Source of the DNA: Bidens hawaiensis
Lineage: Eukaryota; Streptophyta; Magnoliopsida; Asterales; Asteraceae
NCBI GenBank assembly: GCA_021521415.1
Contig: JAIQDT010000226.1
Coordinates: 680,501 to 744,500 of the forward strand
Direction of reading: 5' to 3'
DNA: 64,000 nucleotides
Under the pieces are notes generated by a model. The model worked only from the letters and a program-made list of their open reading frames with translations, was not told where the DNA came from and ran no database searches. Positions within the stretch are counted from its first letter, which is position 1, and each line of letters begins with the position of its first letter. Made by a program: the position numbers and the translations under genes. Of the stretch, positions 1-10,016 are shown piece by piece.

Positions 1-558
1 TTGTTTCAAATATCTAGAAAGAGGCAAGAAAGAATATTTCAAGCATAAGAAAGAACGGGAAGAAGACTCTAAAGATAGATGTGTGCTCATTGTTTAATCA
101 GACACTACGGGTCGAAGTCAACTCGGGGTGACTTGGGGAAAGCCAAATATGCTTTGAGAATTTATAGGAGGCATCACAATCTCTCATGTGATGTCCATCT
201 AAATTTTGAGCTTAATTGAACCTAATCCGTATCACAGAAGCGATGAAAACCATACTAAGTTTTATACCTGCTTACAACCTGTTTCTTTATGCCATAATAC
301 CGCTGAACATGGATCTGAGTGACAGCCACTTAATTAGTATGATTCCTGTTCGGATCTTTTCTAAAACATGCTGGTTATCGTCAAGACTGAAATTTGATCC
401 CGTTTATTCTATTACTCAAATTTTCGTTATGCATTTCATTTTATGGTTTACTTTTATAAAACTTGGTTACTTGGTTCTTTGATCGTCAAGTTTAAATCTT
501 TTATGGAGATTTTTAAAAAGAAAAGTGCTCTTTGATTAATAAGGTTCTGTTTGTAAGT
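1..558. other. Unassigned AT-rich sequence
   Basis: No coding frame with recognisable similarity, terminal repeat or RNA gene is visible. The 88-codon open frame at 216-482 is hydrophobic with no motif and looks like chance. Position suggests it is the internal or leader part of the retroelement whose accessory ORF starts at 1192. Confidence 0.4.
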
Positions 559-1190
559 TAATAAGGGCGAACTTAACTAAATGGCGAAGTTAACTGGTAA
601 GCTACATAGGCGAAGTTGACCACAAGTTTGACTTTAAGCGATGTTAATTTTGGGCGAAGTTAACACAACTTCGCCCCTGGGGTTTCTTTAAAGTATTTAA
701 CGGGTTTCGATGGTCAAATGAGTCAAATCATCTTCAAAAACTAACCCTCGGCGAACCTATCCATTTGATTCGAACCACATATTAATCCGTTTCTTGTCCG
801 TGATAAAGGTTTGTAGGATCATTGTGACCCGTAATTCGTAAGATATGGTGATAATCAGTGTCTTGATGATCCGACTTCTGGCCTCGTTTGAACAGTCCTT
901 TAAACCCTCGTTCTACAATTCGTTTTAACAGTGTTTTAGTAACAAATATGGTCATCTGAGTCTCTATCGAACAACCTCTTTCATGTCTTCATCCTCGAAT
1001 TGGCCAAACCTAGCTACAATTGGATCATCTTGATGCGCCGATTACAGAGGCGAAGTTAGGGTTTCAGCGAAGTTGTACTTAACTTCGCCACATTACTAAC
1101 TTCGCCTGCTACTGATAAAAATTTGATTTAAGTGTTCTGGTCTGTTATTTCTCTGGCGAAGTTGGGATTTAAGCGAAGTTCACAATAAGT
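559..1190 (+). promoter_or_regulatory. Cluster of GCGAAGTT motifs upstream of the accessory ORF
   Basis: Exact GCGAAGTT or its complement AACTTCGC occurs about ten times: near 583, 609, 652, 667, 1049, 1067, 1081, 1098, 1155 and 1173, plus a GCGAACTT variant near 566. Two copies at 652-676 face each other as a 10-bp-arm inverted repeat with a 5-nt loop. The last copy ends about 12 bases before the ATG at 1192. The same word recurs inside the LTR at 4266-4698. A promoter or silencing-target role is inferred from position only. Confidence 0.45.
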
Positions 1191-1191
1191 T

Positions 1192-4185
1192 ATGTCTTGT
1201 TTAGACAAAGAACTGACTTCAACTGTTTGTTGTGCAGATATGATTGCTGTGGCAGGAGCTGGTGGTGCTGGTGGTGATGAAGGAGGAGATAATAACCGTC
1301 AATTTTTCCTGGGACACAACATGTATATTACTTTAGATCCAGATGCTCAAGGAGTTGACAGTTACCGTGAGATTATCTCGTTTCTCATACGCTCACGTAT
1401 TTTTCATGCTATTACTACTACTCTTCCGATCTCACTACCAAACATTGAAGATTTTTGGAACACGGTTGAGTATGATTGTCGTGTTGATCCACCGGTGATG
1501 CGAGCAACGGTCAATGAACAAGCGATACAGTTCTCGGCTAATTAGATAAGGGAAGCCTTACAGTTTGGGAATGAGACGACTGATGACCCAACAGACTTTC
1601 CGGCATCATTCAGAGATGGTGCATTTCTATGTATGGGGTATTCGGGTCCGTTGGGAGACTCACAGAGGAGGAAAGGTTTTTTATTAGATCAGTGGCGGTT
1701 TTTTATGCATGTGATGATAGTGTGCATGTCCGGTCGGAAAGCTGGTACAGATGGTATGGGTGCAACAATGCAATCGGCAATGACTGCCTTGACCTACAAC
1801 AAGCCTTACAGCTTTGGTCAGATGATTTTTTATGAGATTGACCGTCAGAGACGTGCTGTGGCGCGGGAAAGATTTTTGATGTATCCGAGATTTCTACAGA
1901 TGATTCTGAATCATGTAGCTCCTAATCTGCCACAAAGACGTCCTATTTCATATGTGGAAAGTGTGTCCAAGAGGATCTTTGCGCAATGTAAGTCATCAAG
2001 TGCTCGAAGTAAAACTGAACTCCGTCCAAGGCACACTGCCTTGTTTGGTTATTTGGTGAATCCTGCGTATGTTGCTCCTCAAGGTGATGAATTTCTTGAT
2101 CCGGCACCGCAACAGGCAAATGTTCCTCAACCACCTCCTGTGGTTCAACCACCCGTGGTACAGCAAGCACCGCCTGCTGATCCTGTTGCCGCACCGGTAG
2201 AACAGGTTGACCTTGAAGTTGCCTTTGGAGGGCAAGGTTTCTTTGACATGGAACAGATTCATCCAGCTGCTGAAGTTCAAGTCTCAGTGGCTGAGGCGTC
2301 TGGGGTAAATGTGTCCATGGTCGCTACATCGGTGGCGGATTCTAAGAGAACCGACTCTGACTCCTCCACGGATGATATCGTTGAAGCACAACAGATTCTT
2401 GCCAGACAAGAAAGAATACATGGAAAGAGAAAGAAAGATTCGGATGACAGCGAATCTGATTATGAGGAGGATTTATATCGGATGGTACGAAGATCAAAGA
2501 AGGCAAGGGTTGGTGAAAGTTTAAGAGTTGGTGAAGGTTCGAGGGTTGTTCATTTTTCTCCACCCTCGTTATCGGGGATGACTATGTTTCCTGTTTCTTC
2601 AACTGTCACACTGTCGATAACCCCAAGTGTTCCATTGGTGACAACGTCATCATCCTTTGGTACTCCTCCAACCACATTTCAGTTTACAGCACCGGACATA
2701 GTTTCCTTGTCGCCTCCTACTCTTACTCTATCGGAGGTGGTTACTAGATTTGTTGACTCGACGTTGGTTGCTACTGCGGGGTTACCTGTTTCAATACCAC
2801 CCGCAGTTACTTTTCAGACTACTTCTGACATTCCAGCTAGTTTGAGAATTCCACCACCATATGCTCAAGATATTTCTCACATGCGTTTTGACTTTAATGC
2901 TACTTTGTCTGATTCTGAAAGGATAGCGGTTCTTGAACGGGTAGTTGCTGAGCAATCACGGATCAATCTTATTCAGACGCAAGCTATCCAGCGACTTGTG
3001 GCAGAAAATCAGATCCAATCGTCCCTCCTTGTTGAACAAAGTAAACTATTTGATGCTCTAAAACAGTTCTTAGCATCTCAGGGGGACACGAGCTGCAAGG
3101 GTGAAGAGTTGAGAACCAAAAAGAGGCAAGACAGAGACGATGATCCCAATGCATCGGAAGGTGCAGGTGGTGAGTTGCCAAGAACTGAACAAACTCTTGG
3201 GACTTCCACATCTCAGGGGGAGTCTGCTGGTACATTAGGTGGAATAGGTGGTGAAAATGTGGTGGTTGTTGATGATGAGGAAGTGCTGGAACAGGATGAT
3301 CTGTTAACGATTGATGAGATTGAAAAGATTGGTGAACAAATTGAGATTGATAGTGAGTTAGAAGAAGGTGAGATTATTGATGATGGTGTAGAGCATGATA
3401 TTCCAAATGTTGAAAAGGTGAACTTGAATCAAGATGCAAATGTGTCAGATGAGTCTGAGTGGGAAGAACATCCGAGATGGAAAGAAGGTTGTGCTCAGTG
3501 GTTCGTCAAGACAAAGAAGCCTGCGGTACCGACAATGTTTAAGAAGAATTACAGTATCAAGGGCTACGCTGAATCGAAGAAAGGTATCATTTGATGGCTA
3601 TATGATGAGCAGTAAAAGTTGTTTGTGATTAAGCGTTATGATGGGATTCAGTACTTTAAGAAGGCATTGAGATCACTGAACACTTTGCCTGAGTGTGAGG
3701 TGAAAGATTTGGCTCATTTGAGATTGATTAATAGGAGTGATGATGATATTGCAAGAATAATTGGAAAGATAGTATGGAAGGAAGCTATTAAGGAGAAAAA
3801 GTTTGAACTTCTAAAGCCTCAGAAAGGAAGGTTGGTTGAAGATAAGGATCAGGGAATGCGGGCTGATGGCAAGCCCTGGATGGTAATGTAGTATAAGCCA
3901 ATTCGTTGCTTGAAAGAGGTTCCGATGAAGATGATGCCCAAGAATGTGTTAAAGGATCTCAAGTGGTGGTACGTTGACTGCCAGACTGCTGAAGCTGTTA
4001 TGGAAGATGAAAATGAACAGGAGATTCTGAGAGTGTATGATCCCATGCACTTGGTTAATTTGTCTCAGGCTGATTTGCAGGTACTGAATGATAAAAAGAT
4101 ATTTTACATTCCTGCGCGGAAGGATGAAGCCAAGAAGTACCAGAGGGTGGTCTCTGTCTGTGTAAGGCAGGGCATTCATGCTTGA
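1192..4185 (+). pseudogene. Retrotransposon accessory (gag-like) ORF with four in-frame stops
   Basis: One uninterrupted reading frame of about 1,000 codons runs from ATG 1192 (alternative ATG 1239) to TGA 4183-4185. It is broken by TAG 1543, TGA 3592, TAA 3613 and TAG 3889 but has no frameshift. The N-terminal third carries FWNTV, IREALQFG, QWRFFMHV and RFLMYPRFLQ. I recognise this pattern from large ORFs carried by Asteraceae LTR retrotransposons, often misnamed in databases. The middle is Pro/Val-rich, then acidic and Ser-rich with Lys/Arg clusters. A likely coiled coil lies near codons 560-620. The C-terminal third is charged and unrecognised. A polypurine tract and LTR follow directly, so it is an extra ORF near the 3' end of an LTR element. 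Retroelement origin is fairly secure; molecular function is unknown. Confidence 0.6.
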
Positions 4186-4254
4186 AGAAAGATGGCATGT
4201 GATTTTTGAGATTACAAGACACGAGAATGAAGATAGAGATATGAAGCTATTGCC

Positions 4255-4265
4255 AAGGGGGAGTC
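4255..4265 (+). other. Polypurine tract before LTR
   Basis: The purine run AAGGGGGAG plus TC directly precedes TGTTGG at 4266. Plant LTR retrotransposons place their plus-strand primer exactly here. Confidence 0.55.
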
Positions 4266-4698
4266 TGTTGGTGCATGATGTCAGTAGTTCAGTATCTCGT
4301 GTTTTGTCTGTGTCTGTAATCGTTTTGTTTGTTTGTTACGTGTCGAATACTGTTGATTATGTAAGTTCGCTGGTATGTATACGCGAACTTGGGGAACTAG
4401 CGAAGTTATGACAACTTCGCCTAGCTTGTTGGCGAAGTTGTCGAGGTCTATTTAAACCTCAGCTTAGGGTTTTAAGAGGTGAGCGAGAAAGGTTTTTGCT
4501 AAACGTGTTTTTGGTGATCTTGTGCATCACGTGTTGGCAATAGTAACACATCAAGTTTTCAAGTATTATCTCGTGTGTTTACCTACTTATTGAACGTATT
4601 GCTTATCTTACACTCGTATCGTATTACGTGGGGATTCCGCACCCTCGTGTTACGAGATACTCCTGTGTAGATCCAGCTGGGAACCTACAGAACTAACA
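4266..4698 (+). repeat. 433-bp LTR of the accessory-ORF element
   Basis: The segment begins TGTTGG and ends CTAACA, a near-perfect terminal inverted repeat of TG...CA type, and follows a polypurine tract. It contains three exact GCGAAGTT words (4400, 4414 complement, 4432), one GCGAACTT variant, and a TATTTAAA box near 4449. No second copy is in the window, so both ends are inferred from motifs alone. Confidence 0.5.
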
Positions 4699-4710
4699 TT
4701 GGCGAGCCAG
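4699..4710 (+). other. Possible primer-binding site abutting the LTR
   Basis: TTGGCGAGCCAG directly follows the LTR end and contains the TGG that pairs with a tRNA CCA end. I cannot assign the tRNA. If real, this LTR also starts a second copy, now cut off by Helitron sequence. Confidence 0.25.
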
Positions 4711-5684
4711 TTTATATACATAGAACGTCACTCACACCTACTGACAAAAAAAATCCTTTTAAGTTTCAATGAAGACAATTTCCAATGGCTGTATGTTTTG
4801 CAATGACAATAAAAAAGAGTCAAGGACAGTCGCTATCTAGAGTGGGCTTGTATTTGAAGGAGCCTGTTTTTTCACAGGTCAACTATATGTAGCATTATCT
4901 CGAGTTAAAAGCAGAGATGAACTTAAACTGTTAATCATTGACAAGAATGGTAATGTTACCAATACAACTACAAATGTAGTATACAAGGAGGTATTTATGG
5001 ATTTGTGAAATATATTTACCTTTGTTTAATGTAATTTTATTTGTGTATTGACTTTAGTTTGCATTTTATTTTATGGAACATTGTAGTTGATATTTTGGTT
5101 TGCATTTTATTTTAATTTGTTGTGAGGTATGTAGATTTAAATTTTGAGATAGGCCTAATCATGATTTTGTTAATAATATTGAATTGTAATGATAAGCGTA
5201 TATGATTGGTTATTCTCGTATGGGGTTATTATGGGAAATGGTTTTTTGGGATAACATCCTTTGATATGCTGTTTAGTTTTTGGAGTTATGGGTTGATAAT
5301 GAGATTTTAAGGTTTATAGAGTGGGGTGGCAAAAATTCTGATTATGATCATAAAATTGGGGTTGTCTCCAGCTCTTATTTTTTCCATAAGGCTGATTTGT
5401 TGTTTAGTGGGATGTGTACCCTATATGGTTTGTTTGTAGGTTGTTGACTATTGACAAAATGGTTTGTGTGCACTGGAATAATCTTATAATATGTTATAAG
5501 TTGTTTATTGGAGGAATTGGGAAACGTAAATGTTCATTGTAGCTTTTCATTTCACATGTATTTTCATATCAAAACGAGTTATGCATTGTATAAAAAGAGC
5601 GTTTCATTTCACATCTAATTTTTTTGAAACTGTTATTCAAATTTAGTTTATCATACCTGTGTATCACACGGGTCACTAACCTAG
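4711..5684 (+). mobile_element. 5'-truncated Helitron tail
   Basis: The right end is an imperfect hairpin at 5655-5673 (CCTGTGTATCACACGGGT), seven bases, then CTAG at 5681-5684 followed by a T. That is the CTRR-type Helitron 3' terminus inserted before T. The helicase tail at 4773-5008 sits upstream. The left edge is taken where LTR/PBS-like sequence stops, so no true TC 5' end is claimed. Confidence 0.7.
4773..5008 (+). pseudogene. C-terminal end of a Helitron PIF1-type helicase (frameshifted)
   Basis: Translation gives [19 protein letters not shown] followed, after a one-base shift near 4881, by [19 protein letters not shown] and the terminus VVYKEVFMDL with stop at 5006-5008. KSQGQ and [11 protein letters not shown] are the conserved last helicase motifs of plant Helitron Rep-helicase proteins and PIF1-like helicases. 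Only about the last 80 residues remain. The Rep nuclease and Walker motifs are absent. A Helitron 3' terminus lies about 680 bp downstream on the same strand, which fits the normal gene order. Confidence 0.8.
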
Positions 5685-6440
5685 TAACAATATATATAAA
5701 ACGATAGCAATATATATATACTTTTTATAAAATAAATACTTGTAAACTAATTAATAAAGTTTTTGACATATCTACAAAAGTAAAAGCAATAAAAATAATA
5801 AAAGAAAAAAAATAGAACAAAAATAAAAAAAACTAACCATTTTTGACTCATGACCAAAACCGCTAGCAAATAATAAATGTTACATGCACATTATTTCAAC
5901 ATTTTTATTTTGGGCTAAATGAGCTATGAGACAAAAACTATGTGGGTCAAAATATCAATTTACTCTATATGCACAGACTAGACTAGGGTTTGTTACTTAG
6001 TAGACAAGAAATCTCAAACGGGTCTGTCCCCGTCTCCTCTTTCTATGATTTCAACAGAGACTTGACCTACCCAAGACTTATGAAACCATCAACCTTCAAC
6101 TCTGAGGCCTTAAATACAATCATTTGCGCTCCTGATTGTACTATGTAATATGAGCATTAAGCTTCCACTAGTCGCCATCACATTCTCATCAGTTAACCTG
6201 AAAGCCCGTTGAAGGCTTGAAGCCCCCTCGAGCTCCAACACATCAGTCACATAAACTTCCCCTAACGTGTTCCCTGTCCCTACCGGCTCCCACTAAAACG
6301 AATTCCCGGATCCCGTGGAATCCTGAGAATAAATACTCTCCATATTTAACAAGTAACCCATTACAGAAATCTTTTCAGTTGAAATACTGGTTTTTCTAAT
6401 CTGCTGACGACCTAAAATTGTAATTGAAACAAAATTAATA
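5685..6440. other. Unassigned intergenic sequence
   Basis: AT-rich to 5960, then mixed composition. A 60-codon open frame at 6217-6399 shows no recognisable motif. I see no gene or complete transposon end here. Confidence 0.4.
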
Positions 6441-7585
6441 AAATTGACCAATGTTCAAAATGCCTTTTTTACATGGGAATCCTACTGAAACAGTCTAATC
6501 TTAAACAATCACAAGGCTTTGTTGATCCTAAACACCTGGATCATTTATGATTACTTCACAAGTCTCTTTATATGATAAAAACAAGCTTCCCGTGCTTGGT
6601 TTCATCGTCTATCAGAAGCCCTTAACAACTTCGGTTTTCGTGGCTAGAAAATGAATGCTTCTCTTTTTATCTACAAAAGTGAGACAACCACCCTTTACGT
6701 TCTTGTTTATGTGAATGACATCATAGTTAGTGGAACAATACAATTGCAGTTAACCGTGTAATTCAATTGCTCAGCAAATACTTTGTTCCTCAAGGCATAA
6801 TTATTATTCTCACAAAAAGTACATTCATGATCTCACACAACATACTGGATTCAGAGTGCAAACTGGTCTCCACTCCTATGAGCACCTCTCAACCTTTATC
6901 TCTTGGCGACAGTCCTCTATTACTTAATCTAACAGAGTATTGTCAACTTGTTAAGCCCTATAATATGTAATTCTATCTCGGACTGATATTACATTTGTTG
7001 TCAACAAAGTATGCCAATACATGCACGCTCCTTTCGAGAACCATTGGGCTGCTACTAAACGTATCTTTCGCCACTTAAAGGCATTATTGATCATTGACTA
7101 ATTATCCATCACAACTCATGCTCTCATTTAAGGCCTTCATTAATACACAATGGCAAGAAACTTTGTCACTGTGTCTTCTCGGATGCTGATTGGGCTGGCA
7201 GTCCAGATGACCATCAATCCATAGGGGGTTTTCGTCATATACATGGGTTCCAAGCTCATTTCTTGGATTGTACGAAAGCAGAAAACAATTTCCAGGTTAT
7301 CTACAGAGGCTAAATATAAGGCTCTAGCTGACAATGCCACAAAATAACTTGGCTAGAAACACTTCTAAAAGAGAGGCATATGCAAAAGACGCCCCAACTA
7401 TCTGGTGTGATAACCTTGGAGCAACGTATGTTGATGCAAATCTGGCTTTTCATGCAAGAGTAAAACAAATTGAACAAGTCGCAAATGAAATATTACAAGT
7501 ATGATTCATAAAAACAGGAGATCAAGGCGTAGGTAACTTTACAAAGCCCTTCCCAACATAGAGATTCATAGTTTTATGCTCCAAG
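6441..7585 (+). pseudogene. Decayed Copia reverse transcriptase / RNase H remnant
   Basis: Read across several frame changes and stops, the sequence recalls Copia pol. It has a QNAFF...G segment near 6450, ASRAWFHRLSEALNNFGFRG near 6585-6645, LYVLVYVNDIIVSG near 6693-6735 (the catalytic YVDD here reads YVND), and SDADWAGSPDDHQSIGGF near 7174-7230. Then come STEAKYKAL near 7300 and [13 protein letters not shown] near 7460. This order matches RT then RNase H of plant Copia elements. At least six stops or shifts make it long inactive. Confidence 0.75.
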
Positions 7586-7599
7586 CTATTGGCCGTTCT

Positions 7600-7800
7600 C
7601 CAACTTTAGCTTGCAAGGGGATATTAGACACATTAGCTTGCAGGGGAATATTAGACACAGTGTTATTAGCCAAGTGTTAAAGATAGTATTATGTAAATAT
7701 AGGCCAAGTATATAACTCATTCTCTTCTAAAACCCTACTTACAATCATCAATACAATACATAATTTACACCATCTATAACACACACTAGAGCGTTAAACT
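7600..7800 (+). repeat. Probable Copia 3' LTR remnant
   Basis: Downstream of the RNase H remnant, GCTTGCA.GGGGAATATTAGACACA occurs twice about 27 bp apart, followed by TGTTATTAGCCAAGTG and AT-rich sequence with CATCAATACAATAC. Position after pol suggests polypurine tract plus LTR, but no partner LTR is visible. Confidence 0.35.
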
Positions 7801-8441
7801 ACAAGGTTTGTGGTAATCGCTTGGCAACTTGGCGTACACTGTAGACTATAGACATCGAGTCATCGACCATAACCATTAACCATCTTTGGTTTTTCTTCTG
7901 AACCCACTTCAGGTTTGGGTTTGACCACACGTGATTAAAAAAGTTCTCATGACATTGCCCTAACAGGAAGCACCATGGTTCTTAACTTCTTATCATCCAT
8001 TAGCCTTCTCACCAGCTCCAATTGTTTACTTGGCCACCTCATTACATTGGCTCGTGGACAGCTCATGTACAAAGGATCCCAGAAGACGTGGGGCTCTATT
8101 TGGATCCAAAAATTCCATTTTGAGGCTACGTCGGCTAAACTTGTCCTTACCAGTGTTATCTCCTATTGCCAACTTCATTTATTTATCTTATAGCACAGTT
8201 CAAATAATTATTTTCATATATAACTAGCTTCTCGAAACAATAGATGAAATTACCGATTTTGATGTGTAACCTATAAAATCAGGACTTCATAGCATTGTGA
8301 AGTTGTGTATATCTTGGCTATAAATACATCAGAATTATATCATGGATAATAAAAATACTTTTGTTTTTCTTGAATGCATCTAAAACTTTTGGCTCCTTTC
8401 AGCAAGTTCAAATCTACTATGTGCAGTATATCACTAAATGT
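7801..8441. other. Unassigned sequence 3' of the oligopeptidase pseudogene
   Basis: Overlapping open frames at 7975-8193 and 8030-8227 (72 and 65 codons) are not recognised. The stretch from about 8260 to 8441 is probably the former 3' UTR of the minus-strand oligopeptidase gene. Confidence 0.35.
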
Positions 8442-9870
8442 TCATACAATTGTCTGCAATAAGCCATTGTGCCTCAACAAGGGCTCAGGAGACGGTTCAC
8501 GCCCACGGAACTCGATAAAAACCTGCATATCAAATCACAAAATTATATACAAAAAAAGGCATGATCAAATATTATTTCTAGAAAAATATTATATTCATAA
8601 CCTCTAATAGATCTTTTCCCCCTCCAAGAGCAGGTACAGTGTCCCTGAACCTGTATCCCATCTCTTTTAACGCCTGTATACAAAGCAATTTTAATCCAAA
8701 CCCATAAAGTATCCTTATATGTATTGTCTTTCCTTAATTATGAGTTATAAAAAGAAGAGTAATTGAGAAATAATTATTAAATACAATTTCACTAGCACCA
8801 TTAATCATTATACCTCATCATTATTTAACCCAGCATCCTCAAATGCAGAAAAAGCATCTGCAGATAACACTTCAGCCCACTGCAAAATATATATGATATT
8901 AAACCATCACAATTCACTATAAAAAATCCATGAAAATGTGTTAAAAAGAACAATTAATACTTAATACCTTGTAACTGTAGTAACCAGCAGCATATCCACC
9001 TGTTATTAACCATTAAAGCAAAAAATAGACGACAGAATAATTATACAAGAAGACTTGTTCCATTACTGATACTAAATGAAAGTGATTTATATAAAAAACC
9101 AACCTGCAAAAATATGGCTAAAACCACAAAGGAACCGGTCCTCTAGAAGTGGAGGAATCAGTTGAGTTCTTTGACCGACTCTTTGGTCAACATCATAGAT
9201 AGATTCGGGTCCACCGGGAACTTAATTACTATGCAGCTCCAAGTCAAGGGTTGCAAACTTGAGCTACAAAATAGCATGTATGAAAATGAAATGTTATATC
9301 ATTTTCTATACTGACCCGTTATTAGAGGTGGCAAAATGGACATGTTAAGCGTTTTGACCCATTTGAGATGTTGCTTTTTAAGCTGTTTTTCCCATTACTA
9401 GTTTGACCCAATGACGCTAAAACATAACACGATATACCACATTTACCTTATGTTGATACGACACTAAATACACATTATTATGATGAAGATATGTGAATGA
9501 TACTTAATATAGATACTAAACAAAAAACATAGTCGATACGACAATATATACACATTTTATGATAAATATGCAAAATATACTTGATATAGGTATTGTTAAA
9601 AAAACATAAACAGTGCTCCCAGCTAAGTAGTGACTGTTAGGCTAACCTGACGAAGACTCATAGTACCCGCACGGAAAGTTCTTGCAGCAAGAAGCTTCTG
9701 ATATATATCTTCAGGAAGACACTCTCCAGTTTCGTAGTGTTTGGCCATACTCATCAGGGTATCCCTGTGATGTTAATTTAAGGAATCATATTAACTTTCA
9801 TATAAATTAGAATGCATTAAAGTAATATCAATTATGACAAAAATTAACATTAGAATCTGTAAATTAATAC

Positions 9871-10016
9871 CTATGGTAACACCAATTTTCTGTGAACTGT
9901 GAAGGTAATTCAACAGCATCCCACTCTATGCCACGTATACCAGCGACAAGACCCACATCTTGTTTTGTTAGCATATGTTGAAGTGCATGACCAAACTCAT
10001 CGAATACAGTCTCCAC
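9871..10016 (-). pseudogene. OOP: Oligopeptidase catalytic exon with His-to-Asp change
   Basis: This exon encodes [17 protein letters not shown] and ends ENWCYH. M3 peptidases need HEFGH here: two His ligands for zinc plus the catalytic Glu. The first His codon is GAT (Asp) at 9999-10001 on the complement, so zinc binding would fail even if the reading frame were open. Splice borders are intact (AG at 10017-10018, GT at 9869-9870). Confidence 0.85.

Noticed and set aside
7975..8227. 72- and 65-codon ORFs
   Set aside because: Overlapping frames with no recognised motif, no exon borders and no neighbouring exons; not supported as a gene.
9290..9600. GAGGTGGCAAAATGGAC-type repeat in an oligopeptidase intron
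   Set aside because: It resembles a common plant short repeat, but I could not find paired ends or a target duplication, so it is not listed as an element.
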